DNA from: Zymoseptoria tritici IPO323
Taxonomy: Eukaryota > Ascomycota > Dothideomycetes > Mycosphaerellales > Mycosphaerellaceae
Length of the DNA: 64,000 nucleotides
Assembly: GCF_000219625.1 (NCBI RefSeq)
Contig: NC_018210.1
Span: 310,001-374,000, forward strand
Direction of reading: 5' to 3'
Of the stretch, positions 41,656 through 52,154 are shown piece after piece (positions within the stretch are counted from its first letter, which is position 1; the number at the start of each line of letters is the position of its first letter). A program made the position numbers and the translations under genes. The notes beneath the pieces are model-generated. The model had not been told where the DNA came from. It made no database searches and saw only the letters and a list, made by a program, of their open reading frames with translations.

Positions 41656-42096
41656 TTCTGGATCAGGCTTCTTGTTGGTCTGGTTACTAATGGCAAAACG
41701 GTCCTCACCAGCACTAACTAACAGGTTAAACAGTCCCCACTAACTGCACTAGCGGTATATAACCAAATTACGTAAGAAATTTGGGGGCTAAAAGGATACG
41801 ATCTGGGTAGGTTGGACGACGTCGTTCTAGCCTGTTTCCGGTTAGGATCGATGTAAGCTCGGTGTTTAGCTTCGTTTGAAGTCTCGAGTTGTCTCGTGCT
41901 GCTCTTTTCGTAGACCTCGACCTCGCTGCCCTCGTCCGATTAGCTGCGGACCTATTCCCGGCTAGTTACTAGTTAACGAGCGCCTCTAACTAACACTAAC
42001 TAAAAGGCCGGCGAGTACTTACCACACCAACTAATAACCACACCAACTATAACTAGCCACCAACCCCACCACACCAACAAGAAGCCTGTTCTGGAT
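41656..42096. mobile_element. Non-autonomous hAT-type MITE 1, with target-site duplication
   Basis: The element occupies 41664-42088 (425 bp) and has inverted ends CAGGCTTCTTGTTGGT / ACCAACAAGAAGCCTG. It is flanked by a perfect 8-bp duplication TTCTGGAT at 41656-41663 and 42089-42096. CAG-starting ends and 8-bp duplications are diagnostic of the hAT superfamily. There is no transposase frame inside. The interior is rich in CTAACTAAC-like repeats near its 3' side. Removing the element and one duplication restores an uninterrupted exon of the cystinosin-like gene. Confidence 0.88.
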
Positions 42097-42726
42097 GTTA
42101 TCTTATGGTGCGTACACGATCATGCTCAAGCCGAGCCGAACATTTGTTGACGAATTCATAGGCTCTGCGGCTGGGGCTACTTCACGCTCTGGTCCCTGTC
42201 GTACTACCCGCAACCTCTTCTCAACTTCTCCCAAAAGTCAACAGAAGGTCTCACCTTTGACTATCCGGTCCTCAACGTCCTCGGATCAGCTTGCTACGTA
42301 CGTTCACCTGGCGCACCGAGCTCTTCGCGGTATGGTCCGATTCGGTTGGAGTGACAAACACTTCGATACCACAGACAAAACCAGCTCCGCGGCTCTCCTC
42401 TTCTCGTCCACTGTTCGAGCCCAATACGCTGATCGCCATCCGGCGAGTCCTGAGCCGACAGTGCGCTTCAATGATTTCTGCTATGCCATCCATTCTCTCT
42501 TACTGTGTGCCGTTGTCTTTTCGCAGTTCTGGCCTGGACTATGGCGATGGAGGAGCACATGTGTTGCGAGCGATCGGACCGGGAAACGTGAGATGAGTAA
42601 GGTCACTGCAGCACTGGTCGTCGGGTGTGGATTGGCTGTCGTGACGAGCATTGCCTTCGCTCTTGTACCCAGCGGCCTTGCAATGGAAAACGCCGCTGAT
42701 GGCATAACCTGGGAATGGATCGATGT

Positions 42727-43060
42727 CGTACGTCCAGAGTGGTCAATATGACGACTCATCAGTAAATAGGTCGTCATAATTCATATCATCAGTAGCAAGG
42801 GGTCGTCATAATTCATTGATGAGTCCTCATATATGACGGCTTGGCATCTATATACGCACTATTAATAACACCTCCTTCCTAATGGGGATGGTCACCGACA
42901 ATATTACTAACTATGTCCGCCCTTATTAATGACTTCGCCCTCATCAATGACTTCTCATATTATTAGTAACCCCGTCATATTTCATCGAAGCCCGTCATAT
43001 TAAGGATTCATTGATGACGCCTCATTGATGACATCTCATATTGACCACTCTGCCTACGTC
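42727..43060. mobile_element. Non-autonomous hAT-type MITE 2, with target-site duplication
   Basis: The element occupies 42735-43052 (318 bp) with inverted ends CAGAGTGGTCAATATGA / TCATATTGACCACTCTG. The flanks CGTACGTC (42727-42734) and CCTACGTC (43053-43060) form an 8-bp duplication with one mismatch. The interior is AT-rich with repeated GGTCGTCATAATTCAT units and no coding frame. It lies eight bases inside an intron. Without it the intron would be about 63 bp, normal for this genome; with it the intron is 389 bp. Confidence 0.85.
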
Positions 43061-43488
43061 AGCATCCCGCCGGGCAAAATGTTCTCTGAATCCACCAGCT
43101 GACACTCCTCATCCAGATCTCCACCATCTCAACCTTGAAACTCGTCATAACAGTCTTCAAATATGCCCCACAGATCCTCTCCAACCACCGCCGTAGATCA
43201 GCTCGTGGCTTCACCATAATCGGTGTTCTACTCGACGCAGGCGGCGGCATACTCAGCCTGGTCCAGCTAGTGGTCGACTGTTCGCAGCAAGCGGACTGAT
43301 TAGGATTGAGCGGCAATCCATTGAAGCTGGGACTGTCGATTCTGAGTTTGCTGGCGGATGCGGTGTTTGTGTTGCAGCATTTCCAGTTGTATCGCGAAAG
43401 ACGAGATGTGCTGGCCGGATCGAGCCAGAGTAAGGCTGCGAAATGTGCTGAAGTTGGTAGCGGAGTATGCGATCCACTGCTTCCTTGA

Positions 43489-43889
43489 TGACCATTATAC
43501 GCTCTGTGCTTGGGTTTCGTGCCAGTCGGCAGAGTTGAAGACTTGAGATCACATTATGGCACGACGCTCTCGCGCCGGAACGCTCGACTTGGTGCCGATG
43601 TTGCTTCTGCCGTTACCCGGGCAGATTCAATTGATTGTCTTCGAAGTGCAGTCCAGGTCCTCAAGCTGGAGAGCGTCTGGTTGACTTCAGGACCTCGGGC
43701 AGAGTGCATGGCATGAACGTCGGGTTATAGTGCCCCAGTAAAATGACACTAGTTGAGGGCGTCATCAGAAGGCGGCTGTTGCATGCTAGGCAGCTGGTCT
43801 CGGCTTTTTGCATTCTCTACCTGCTGGTCTTGTACAGTACATGCGGTGATACTGCATCCTCAATTCCAGACTCCGGATGACAGGAGATC
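43489..43889. other. Convergent intergenic region
   Basis: About 400 bp between the end of the cystinosin-like pseudogene and the stop of F-box gene 3. Nothing was recognised. Confidence 0.4.
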
Positions 43890-45594
43890 TCACCCAATCC
43901 ATGGCCACGGCCCGTTCGGAGTTTGATAGATGGGACCGTGGCCCTGATCATCCTCGTCAAGTCCATAGATATCCTCGTGCTCGGCGTCATCATCGTCCTC
44001 GTCATCTCCCAGATCAACGTTTCCATCCTCGTCGTTCCCTTCGCTCGGATGCTCAGACGTGGATTCGTCCTCATCATGTTGGTAGTGGATTGCCGGGCAT
44101 TCTTCGCCGCCATTGATGATGAACTTGCGGATCTCTTCGCCCCGTGCGTTATTGTGCTTCTCGTCCGGCCATCCGAACCACAAGAACGACTCGTCGATGG
44201 AATCATCGCTGAATCTTCCCCTGACCTCGAATTGTTCAATCTTGGGCAATTTCCCGGCGAATGTCTCAAAGCACTCGGGCCAAGTTCCTGTCTGGAGACA
44301 GACTGTGCCGAGTTTCACATGTGCAAGGGTATCTCTGTGGCGTATGAGAAGATCTGTCAAGTCGTCCGGCTTTGCTTCGAAGTTTGCAATGTCCAGGTGC
44401 GTCAGATGTCTCCAGGTGGTGCCGCCCACAATATCCTGCAGTGTTACATAAATATCGGCATCCGGATGGTCCGGGAGTTCAAGACGAAGATGCTGCAATT
44501 TTGTCGTGACTTCCATGAGGGAGACAAGAGCTTTGGTTTCGCGGAGATCAGGCGCAATATCCTCGTAGGCGTCCCTGTCCAAGGTGAAGGCATCGTCGTA
44601 GACCGGGACAGAGAACTCCCAGACCAAGTGTTCGACATTGGTGAAAAGTTCCTGGAGCTGTTCCGAGAAGTCTTCCTTATTGATGAGAATGAGGTGCGAC
44701 AAGTTTCCCAAATTGATCTTCTTGGGCTTAAATCCGACGCTGGAGGCAGCGAGCATAAGCTGGGTCATGGCATCAACGCCGGATTCTTGTTCATTGAGGT
44801 CGCCGAACGGCCGTAGTAGACCCTGTGCGAAGCTCTTATTGTGGGCAGTCGTCGCTTTCCGAAGATGATGGCACGTCGTGAGATCTACGCTGTCGATCTG
44901 GTCGCATTTCGTCAGCACCTCACGCAAGCATGCGAACAGACTTTGATCGCGCATCATTTGCTGGGCGTCCGTAGCGAGGCGGACTGCATGCGCATGGTAA
45001 CATTGGCGTTGTTCCTTCGACAATGGCGACTTCTCTATGTGAAACTGGTTGCGGGCCTCCCGAAACACTGCGTCCATCGCGGCGGTGTGTTCTCTGCTGC
45101 CCACAACGAGCTCTTGGTCAATACGGTCCGATGCCACTGTGATGAGATCCAACTCAGTGATCTCCTTGAGTTCCAGGTTCCACTCCTCCAGGGTCGTTTT
45201 TCGCGGGCGATCGGCCTGAATCCACAGATTCCTCGCTGTCTTGGAGAATATTGGGTGTGCAGCTGCACTCCCAAAGAATGGAGAGTCAGCCATGCTCAAA
45301 TCCGGAACCATCTGTGTAGACTGCTGAGTCTCCCACACTTTTGAAAGACTTACCAACACCATGGCATGCTTCCAGACTGTCCCGATTCATGAGCATCACC
45401 ACCTCCGGGAAAAGGTATGCAGTGGCAACATGACTGGTAGTGCGGCATGCCAGCCTCAAGGCTTTGATTCCCGGCTTATCGCAGTAGCCACAGATCCAGT
45501 CGAGGAGTTCATTTGGCAGGTCATCCAGGGATTTTGAGGATGATTTTGGAGGTTCTCTGCCTCGGAGGTATCGCAATGCTTTTGCGAAGAACAT
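43890..45594 (-). CDS. F-box protein, tandem array member 3 (two exons)
   Basis: Exons 45354-45594 and 43890-45262 with a 91-bp intron (GTAAGT...GTGCAG) give 537 aa. The join recreates the family string HGVAAHPIFSKTARNLW. ATG 45594 is used; the frame is open to 45738 but has no earlier ATG. A ~25-residue basic leader precedes the F-box (LDDLPNELLDWICGYCDKPG, then LRLACRTTSHVATAYLF). The shared region follows: WIQADRPRKTTLEEW, QSLFACLREVLTKC, SGVDAMTQLMLAASSVGFKP, LGNLSHLILI, WEFSVPVYDDAF, LTHLDIANFEAKPDDLTDLL and FAGKLPKIEQFEVRGRF. A long acidic C-terminal tail (GDDEDDDDAEHED) ends it. Only this array member has an intron, just after the F-box. Substrate unknown. Confidence 0.83.
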
Positions 45595-46246
45595 CGCGTT
45601 TGACAGAGCGGCTGTATTGTAGAGCGGCAAAGTTTTGATGATATGCAATAACAGCTCTGGGATGTTGATGACGAGTATGGCAATTCCAAGCAAGTTGTGG
45701 TGATGAATGGAAGAGGAAAACGCGAAGTCGCGGTCCAAAAAATCGACATGTCAAAAACCCAATTTCGACGCGCACCCCTGTTCACAAAACAATCAGCTTC
45801 ATCGATTTCACATCCGATCTCGATGGTCGTGGTCCATGTTGAAGGCTCGATCTACCCTCGCGAGGCCTGGTCGCTTCTGTATGCTTGCTTTGGCCTTTAA
45901 ATGCACAGCCAATGCTAGCTCTCAACATCTAAAGACCTCTTCCAACAAGAGAGAAGACGTTGCTATCATTTCTTGCTGCAAACATTGCCTGGTAGGTCAA
46001 CACTGTTTGGAGTCTGCTTTGGTGTTCGTTGTATGCAGTCGCCCGCAACGAGGATGTGCTGTTCAGGCCTTTCAGCCAGAACATGAGGATAGAATCAGCG
46101 GAGCGAACCACGGGAAAGATCTTGGAGCAAGACGAAGTTGATGGCGTGGTCCTCCAGCATGGCTCTCGATGTCTTGAGCGCCATGCCATGGCGCTAGCGA
46201 CACTTTCGTCCTGCAGTCCCTCAAGTGGTATCCAACAATGCTCTCG
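45595..46246. other. Spacer between F-box genes 3 and 4
   Basis: 652 bp, promoter of gene 3 and 3' flank of gene 4. No other feature was recognised. Confidence 0.4.
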
Positions 46247-47764
46247 TTAATTCGCAATCTCCTCGTCTTCGTCCTCGTCTTCGTCCTCGTCTTCGTCTTC
46301 GTCCTCGTCGTCATCATCTTCCCAGTCATCTTCATCGTCCTCTCCCTCTCCCCAAACATACTCATCTCGAGCGTATGGTCGGAAAGGTAAAGGCGGGGTC
46401 CTTTCACCTCCGGCTTTGAGATACTCAGCAACCACCTTGCCGTGGCTGGTATTTGTCGCGCGATCGAGGTCCCCAAACCAAAAGTACCCATCATCGTCTT
46501 CGCCGTCGGCCGAGTCGAACTTTCCTCGCAACTCAACCTTTTGGACGTGCGGCAACTTGCCGGCAATGGCCTTGAAGCAATCGAGCCAGATGCCTTCATT
46601 CAGGTATGCTCCACCCAGCTGTACGATTATTAGGGTATGTTTATGACGCAACAGGAACTCGATCAAGTATTCCGGAGTAGTCTCGAAGTTCGCGATATTC
46701 AGCGTGGTCAAGTGGTGCCAAGTGGTCCTACCTACGACACTCGAGAGCAGGAGCGCGTCGGGATGGTCGGTGTGTTCCGGTAGGTCAAGGCGGAGCCATC
46801 TCAAGCCGGAGGCGGCACTCAGTAACGAAGTCAGATTATCGGATTCATGGATGTCCGCTAGAACGTCCTCGAATGCCTCGAGGTCCAAGGTATAGTTGTC
46901 ACCAACCACAGGCACCGAGAACTCCCACGTGAGCTCTTCGAGATTCTCAAAAAAGTCACGCAGCTTCTTGTCATATCCAGCCAAATCTTCTCGCGTGAAC
47001 ACAAAGTGCGACACGCACCCAAGGTTCAACACTCGGGGCTTGAAGCCAACGTCGTATGCGGCGAGCACCAAGTCCCCAAACACGTACACTCCAGAGTCGT
47101 ACTCAGTGATATCGCCGAACGGCTGCAACATGCCCTTCTGAAATTCGATATTCTTCCCAGCAGTGGAAACCCGTATGTGGTGGGCCAAAGTGAGGTCCAC
47201 GGAGTTTACGTTCGGACACTGCGTCAGGACGTTCCGGAAGCACTGAATCAGGGACCCATCGTCGTGAATAGTAACCGCTTCCTCAGCAAGCCGAACTGCG
47301 TGTGCGTAGCGGCCCTGGAGCTGCTCGTGAGTGAGAGCCGCTATTGCTCGCTCGGCTTCACTTTCTATCTCCTTAGCGGCGGCACTTATCGCATCGATGC
47401 TCTCTTTCGCAGGCAAGTGACGGTGCGTTTTGGTGATACGGTCCGCTGACTCTCGTAAGCGATCCTGAGTTGCAGGATCCAAGTAGAATTTTAGCCTTTT
47501 GCTCCACTCTTTGTACGTCGTCTTGTTTGGACGGTCACCTTGAATCCAGAGGTTTTGCACGGTTTTCGAGAAGACACGGTGAGCGGCAAGTCCTGTACAA
47601 GCTCGTAGGCTTTCGCGGTTCATGAACACGATTACCTCGGAGAACAGGTGCTCGTCGGCCACTCTCTGAATCTTACGCGACCCTGCCAAGCGAAGGGCCT
47701 TGATCTCCGGCGTGGTACAGAAGCGGCAGATAAGTGCGATGAGTTCATCCGGGAGATCGTCCAT
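46247..47764 (-). CDS. F-box protein, tandem array member 4
   Basis: Single exon, 505 aa, from ATG 47764. The F-box is MDDLPDELIALICRFCTTPE with IKALRLAGSRKIQRVADEHL. Downstream are the shared blocks EVIVFMNRESLRACTGLAAH, FSKTVQNLWIQGDRPNKTTY, LIQCFRNVLTQCPNVNSVDL, VGFKPRVLNLGCVSHFVF, WEFSVPVVGDNYTLDLEAFE, WHHLTTLNIANFETTPEYLI, LLRHKHTLIIVQLGGAYLN, AGKLPHVQKVELRGKF and GDLDRATNTSHGKVVAEYLK. The C-terminus is a pure Glu/Asp run of about 30 residues encoded by GAC/GAG repeats (46256-46320). Probably an SCF substrate adaptor. It lies 580 bp from the E1 gene, transcribed the same way. Confidence 0.85.
   Translation of the reverse strand: MDDLPDELIALICRFCTTPEIKALRLAGSRKIQRVADEHLFSEVIVFMNRESLRACTGLAAHRVFSKTVQNLWIQGDRPNKTTYKEWSKRLKFYLDPATQDRLRESADRITKTHRHLPAKESIDAISAAAKEIESEAERAIAALTHEQLQGRYAHAVRLAEEAVTIHDDGSLIQCFRNVLTQCPNVNSVDLTLAHHIRVSTAGKNIEFQKGMLQPFGDITEYDSGVYVFGDLVLAAYDVGFKPRVLNLGCVSHFVFTREDLAGYDKKLRDFFENLEELTWEFSVPVVGDNYTLDLEAFEDVLADIHESDNLTSLLSAASGLRWLRLDLPEHTDHPDALLLSSVVGRTTWHHLTTLNIANFETTPEYLIEFLLRHKHTLIIVQLGGAYLNEGIWLDCFKAIAGKLPHVQKVELRGKFDSADGEDDDGYFWFGDLDRATNTSHGKVVAEYLKAGGERTPPLPFRPYARDEYVWGEGEDDEDDWEDDDDEDEDEDEDEDEDEDEEIAN
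46256..46320. repeat. Acidic-codon microsatellite in F-box gene 4
   Basis: Hexamer-like CTCGTCTTCGTC repeats encode the alternating Asp-Glu C-terminal tail. Such in-frame tracts are prone to length variation. Confidence 0.75.
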
Positions 47765-48343
47765 GTTGAGTGGCGTGGTTAGAATGTGCCAACGGTGCAC
47801 AGCGTATTATTGCACGACGAGAGATACTGATGGTGTTTTGGGAGAAGGCGAGGTCAAGAACGAGTGCAAAGTCATAGGAGAGGAAGCAGCAGCACGGGTG
47901 CATGGACCAGCCACAAACTCTATTATATTGTAGCACAGGACGAGGATCTTTGTAGACCAGTAGAACTATCGATCGCCGTGCAAGCCATTGCAAACAGCGC
48001 GCTCGAAGCATATTCCACGGGCGGACTGATCTGGAGGAAACATAACTGGTAGCTCAGAAGATACACTCTGTCTATCTACTTCTATGCTTGTTCTTTGCAT
48101 CATATGTCCACTTCATGCATGAGTGGTATCAATCCTTGTCCACCATCGCGAGCACTGATGTCAGTCTGCCCATTCTCAATCCCGCTCGTTATCATTCTTG
48201 ATCGTCGTATCACGAGTTTCAGCTCGAGGAAGTCAGAGAACTCATTTTCTCTTGCTCCGGTCCGGCTTGCGCCTCGCACTTCGGTCGATTTGACTCAGTT
48301 CACTTATCTAGTCGAACCAGTACAAACGTCCTCGTGACGCAGC
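47765..48343. other. Spacer between F-box gene 4 and E1 gene
   Basis: 579 bp, promoter of F-box gene 4 and 3' flank of the E1 gene. No feature was recognised. Confidence 0.4.
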
Positions 48344-51300
48344 TTATTTATCAAGCTTAACGAGGACGTAAGGCAATTCCACATCCTCCTCAGTCATATC
48401 CTCAGCGGTGATCTCGAAGATGACGTTCTTCTGGTGGTCAGGAATGGGCTTCCTGGAGATGTGCTCAACAAGCTTCGACAACCTGTTCATCATAGTCAGT
48501 AAGGGCTCAATCCGGTCAAACCAATGCCAAAACTCACTTCATCGGCAACCTCTCCTTGTTCTTGCTCGCCGGGTAGAAGCTCGCGTACAGCAAGCTGACA
48601 CCGCTCGAAATCATGCTGATCTCGAGACCCTTCTTCTTGAAGTCATCGATGAACTCCTGCAGGGTAACATCGTTACTCTCGAAGCGGTCCCACAGCTTGT
48701 CGATGGTGACATCTCCATCCGGACCCTTGTACGTTCCCTTCGGCGACGCGATCGGCTCGCTAAAGCCGAAGAACGGCAGAGCGAGGTTGACAAAGCCGTT
48801 CTTGTACTGCTCAATGTCGGTCTTTCCATCGACAATCTTGTATAGCTCCAGGATCACGAGACCAGTGACGAGAGCCGTCGTGGTGGCAATCGCAGGAATG
48901 ATCTTGCCGGCGATGAACTTGGTCTTGTGGCGGTCGGCGGTGACGATCTTGTAGTTCTCCGCGCGGAGGTTGGATGCTGCGGTGATGAAGTCAATGTGGA
49001 AGTTGGTGTCGTCGTCCTTCTCGAACTCAACCGGCTCCAAGCGGAAGTCCCCGAGCGACTTCGGTGTAGGAAGCGAGCTGGCGATCTTGTTGAGCTGCTC
49101 GTTGTCGTCCATCTCGCCACCTTGAGCATTCGGGTCAGGCTCCTTGTCGTCGGCTTGAATCTTGACGCCCGGATCAGGCTTGAACTCGGGAACGTTCATG
49201 CTGTCGAGCACGGAGGTGATATGCTTGCGGTCTGTGTTGGGCTGCATGTGGTAGTTGAAGGCGTGAAGGTTTGCGGCGGAGAGGACGAAAGAGTAGTGAG
49301 TAGGATTGTTGACGTCGAACTTGAGTGGGTCTGGTGCACGCTTGGGTCCTGACCAGAATGGCTGGCCAGTGGAGGTGGTGGAGTCTTTCGGGAAGTTGAA
49401 CAACAACTGCTGGATGGCATTGTTGTATTGCTTCTCGAATTGCATACGGGCCCACTTGATGCAGTCGTCGAATGACTGTGGCTTGTCGGTGACAAGGTAC
49501 TCGCGAAGAGTTTCCAACGTCTGCTTCTCGCTACCAGACTGCTTCAACTGCGTGCCAAGATAGTCTGGCTGGGAGATGTATGCGTTGGCAATCTCAGCAG
49601 GACCAGCAAAGGACGAGTGGAAGAGCTCCTTTGCCCAAGCGATTGTGTGCTCGATGCGGTTCGGGAAAGATCGGAGGGTGCACATCGGGAATGACTGCTC
49701 GGGCGGATCCTGAGAGCTAGAGTATGACTCCGTCTGGTTTGGAAGGACAACTTGGGTGTTGCCCTTCGTGCCAAGCGTGCCGCTGTCGAGAAGAGGCTTG
49801 CGGAAGAAGACGCACCGACGGTCAACATATGTCCGAGCATCGACGTTGTCGAGTGCGTTGGTTACACCATCAAGGCTCTCCCAGAAGGTCTCGTTAAAGA
49901 TCGCCTCGGTCTCTTGGCCAACCTTGTCTTTCATCATTTCGATCTTGCCACTCAAATCCGGGTTCATCGCTTGCACTGCCGCGGAAGCAGCCTCACTCTT
50001 CAGCTTGCCAACGTCCTTTGCCCGGAAGAGGAACTGTCTGTTGAGGTTGCTCTTCTCGATTTGATCGTTATCCGTCACGCTGATCTTGCCATTTGGTCCA
50101 GTCGCAAGACCGATCATTGCCCAGTTTTTCAACATCTCACAGCCGATGGCGCCAGCGCCCACCAAGAATTGCTTGACATTGGAGAGCTTCTCTTGGTATT
50201 CCTTTCCGAACACAGCAATCTGCCCGTCGTAGCGAGTCCCCAATGGCTTGCAAAGCTCCTCACTACGCTTGGACGATGTTGGGATCGACTCAAGCGAGTC
50301 GAAGTAGAGCCACTGCTTGATGGGGTGAAACTTGCCCGACACGGACTTCAACACTTCCTGCGCAGCCAGACCACCGTAGAATGCCGCCATGGGTGACAAG
50401 TCGCCGCGAGCCTGGTATGCCAATTCCGTGATGACCTTCTCGTCCAGCTCCGGCTTGTCCTCCGACTTCTCGGCGATCTCCTTTGCCAGCTTGACCAGCT
50501 CCTGTGCATCGGCCTCATTGTGCGAGCGTGGCAGTTCTCCGTTGTGCTTCTCCGCAAATGCATGCAGAGCCTGGATGCCGGCATGCATCATACCAGGACG
50601 GTCGAACTTTGCAAAATCCGCAATCATCAACTCTGGCTTCTGCAGCTGCTTGCTGAGAGGCTCAAAGTTGATGATCTTTGGCATCTTGACTTGTGTGTAG
50701 AGTCCACCGCGCTTGTACTGTCCGAATGACGACACGTCCCCGATAGAAAATGTGTATGGTCCCTTGACTGTAATCTTGCGAGGTGTGCCATCGTTCAAAC
50801 CCTCCATTCCCTCCACTTCTGTAAACGTGACAAAGTCTCCATCTTCCAAACCGTGGCGTGTCTCGTCCAATGCTGACACCAGACCATCTGTGTCGATGCC
50901 TGCCACGATTCCGCTGAGTGGGTTCTCTCCAGTAGGGTCGCCGCAAGTGAAGTTCTTTCCAAAGTCGGTGAAGATGGTGCCAAACAGGCCGAATGTGTCC
51001 GTGATGACAACAAAGATGCCGTTGTCGTGGCAGAAATCGGCGATCTTGATCTGGTCCCTGAGTGGCGTATCTGTAAGGACGACGACCTGATATTGCTTGA
51101 GGGATTGCAGATCGCTGGTGAGGTCCTTTGAGGGGTGGATCTTGACGGGTGTGTAGGGATTGAGCTCTGCCACGCGTGGCACTGTGACATCAGCTCTTGC
51201 CTTGCCGACATCCTCGGGGTGTAGGAAGAATTGTGATGACAGATCTTGAATCGCAGCTGGCTTGGGGTCAAACAGAGTCAGACTCTTGACACCTGCCAGA

Positions 51301-51590
51301 GCAATATTCTTTGCGATCTCCACTCCCAATCCGCGCAGTCCTGATACGAGGACGTGCGATGATCCCATCCGCTTCATCGCCTCGTGGCCCAAGACGTACA
51401 GCTGGCGGGAGTACAGCGACTCATCGATCTCGCCATTGCTGGCATCTTTGAGCTGCTCCAGCGTGGCGGCGGGTGTGTCGACGTCCATGGCGGTGCTACT
51501 GTTGCCGTTGGCCTCTGTCATGCTCTTCTTCCGGTTGGTGAGTTCTGTGGAGTTGGTCGTGTCTTCGGAGTCGGAAAGCTTCCGCTTCAT
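48344..51590 (-). CDS. UBA1: Ubiquitin-activating enzyme E1
   Basis: Exons 48538-51590 and 48344-48482, with a 55-bp intron 48483-48537 near the 3' end, give 1063 aa, normal for eukaryotic E1. The start is ATG 51590; the codon two upstream is TTG. The N-terminal inactive adenylation half starts [20 protein letters not shown]. The active half has [20 protein letters not shown] and [17 protein letters not shown] for ATP/Mg binding. The catalytic cysteine domain carries [20 protein letters not shown], and the ubiquitin-fold domain at the C-terminus ends [12 protein letters not shown]. It activates ubiquitin as an adenylate and thioester and hands it to E2 enzymes in cytosol and nucleus. The Ser/Asn-rich N-terminal ~50 residues are poorly conserved. 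Essential and single-copy in most fungi. Confidence 0.97.
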
Positions 51591-52154
51591 CTGCAAGTAT
51601 GATTATTAGAGTGAACTACTCCTCCAGGCCGGGCCGGACGGACGGTGAGGGCAGCGTTGGGACAACCTGCAGGGATAGAAGGAGAGATGGCCACGGTGTT
51701 GTTGATGGTGGATGGATGGCGGTAGATGGTGAGACGGCGTGGAGTGTGGCTGTGTTTGAGATGGCGATTTTGGTGGTTCAGTTCAGAGCTGTAAAGGTCA
51801 AGTTGGCGTCAGTCAGGAACGAGCTCAGGCAGGCACGTCACAGCCTGATTACTAAGAGTATTGGGGCCTGAGGCATCAGACAGACATTTACCTGGTACTA
51901 TCCTACGTACACAATGCTGCCTCTTCCTACCACACACGAAAGCTGAGCTGAACTTCAGGCTGAAGTCTAGAAGCTGTCATTGACCAAAACGAGTTGCTTC
52001 GGACGCCCGAAGATCTTGCTCGTTCCACAATTCCATGCATTCGTTGTGCCAGATATTCTGCGATCAGAAGCTGATGACTTGCCAGCAACGGGACCTGGTC
52101 GACAGTGCGAATCGAGGGAGGATCCAAACAAGCATGTCCGCGATTCCCCGCCCG
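51591..52154. other. E1 upstream region
   Basis: 564 bp upstream of the E1 gene, ending at the 3' remnant of a HET pseudogene. CTTGCAG directly before the ATG resembles a 3' splice site, so a 5'-UTR intron is possible. No other feature was recognised. Confidence 0.4.

Larger units (their letters stand above)
41640..43488 (+). pseudogene. ERS1: Cystinosin/ERS1-like PQ-loop lysosomal transporter, disrupted by a MITE and a nonsense codon
   Basis: Cystinosin exports cystine from the vacuole or lysosome. Exon 1 starts at ATG 41640 (MDLDQLLD) and breaks at a 425-bp hAT-type MITE (41664-42088), resuming at 42097 after the second target-site copy. Intron 42108-42161 leads to [20 protein letters not shown], the first PQ-loop, and [20 protein letters not shown]. 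After another intron (about 42298/42302-42374), TVRFNDFCYAIHSLLL continues to WEWIDV at 42727. Intron 42728-43116 carries a second MITE. The last exon has the second PQ-loop (TLKLVITVFKYAPQILSNHR and GFTIIGVLLDAGGGILSLVQ), then TGA at 43297-43299 where homologues have Trp, and continues GLSGNPLKLGLSILSLLADA. Exon 2's 3' boundary is uncertain. Ignoring these lesions, the frame is largely intact. Confidence 0.82.

Noticed and set aside
42095..42751. A continuous 218-codon plus-strand frame starting at ATG 42095
   Set aside because: It mixes intron sequence and the wrong frame of the cystinosin-like gene. Only its second half (from about 42376) is the true reading frame; the PQ-loop exon upstream is in another frame.
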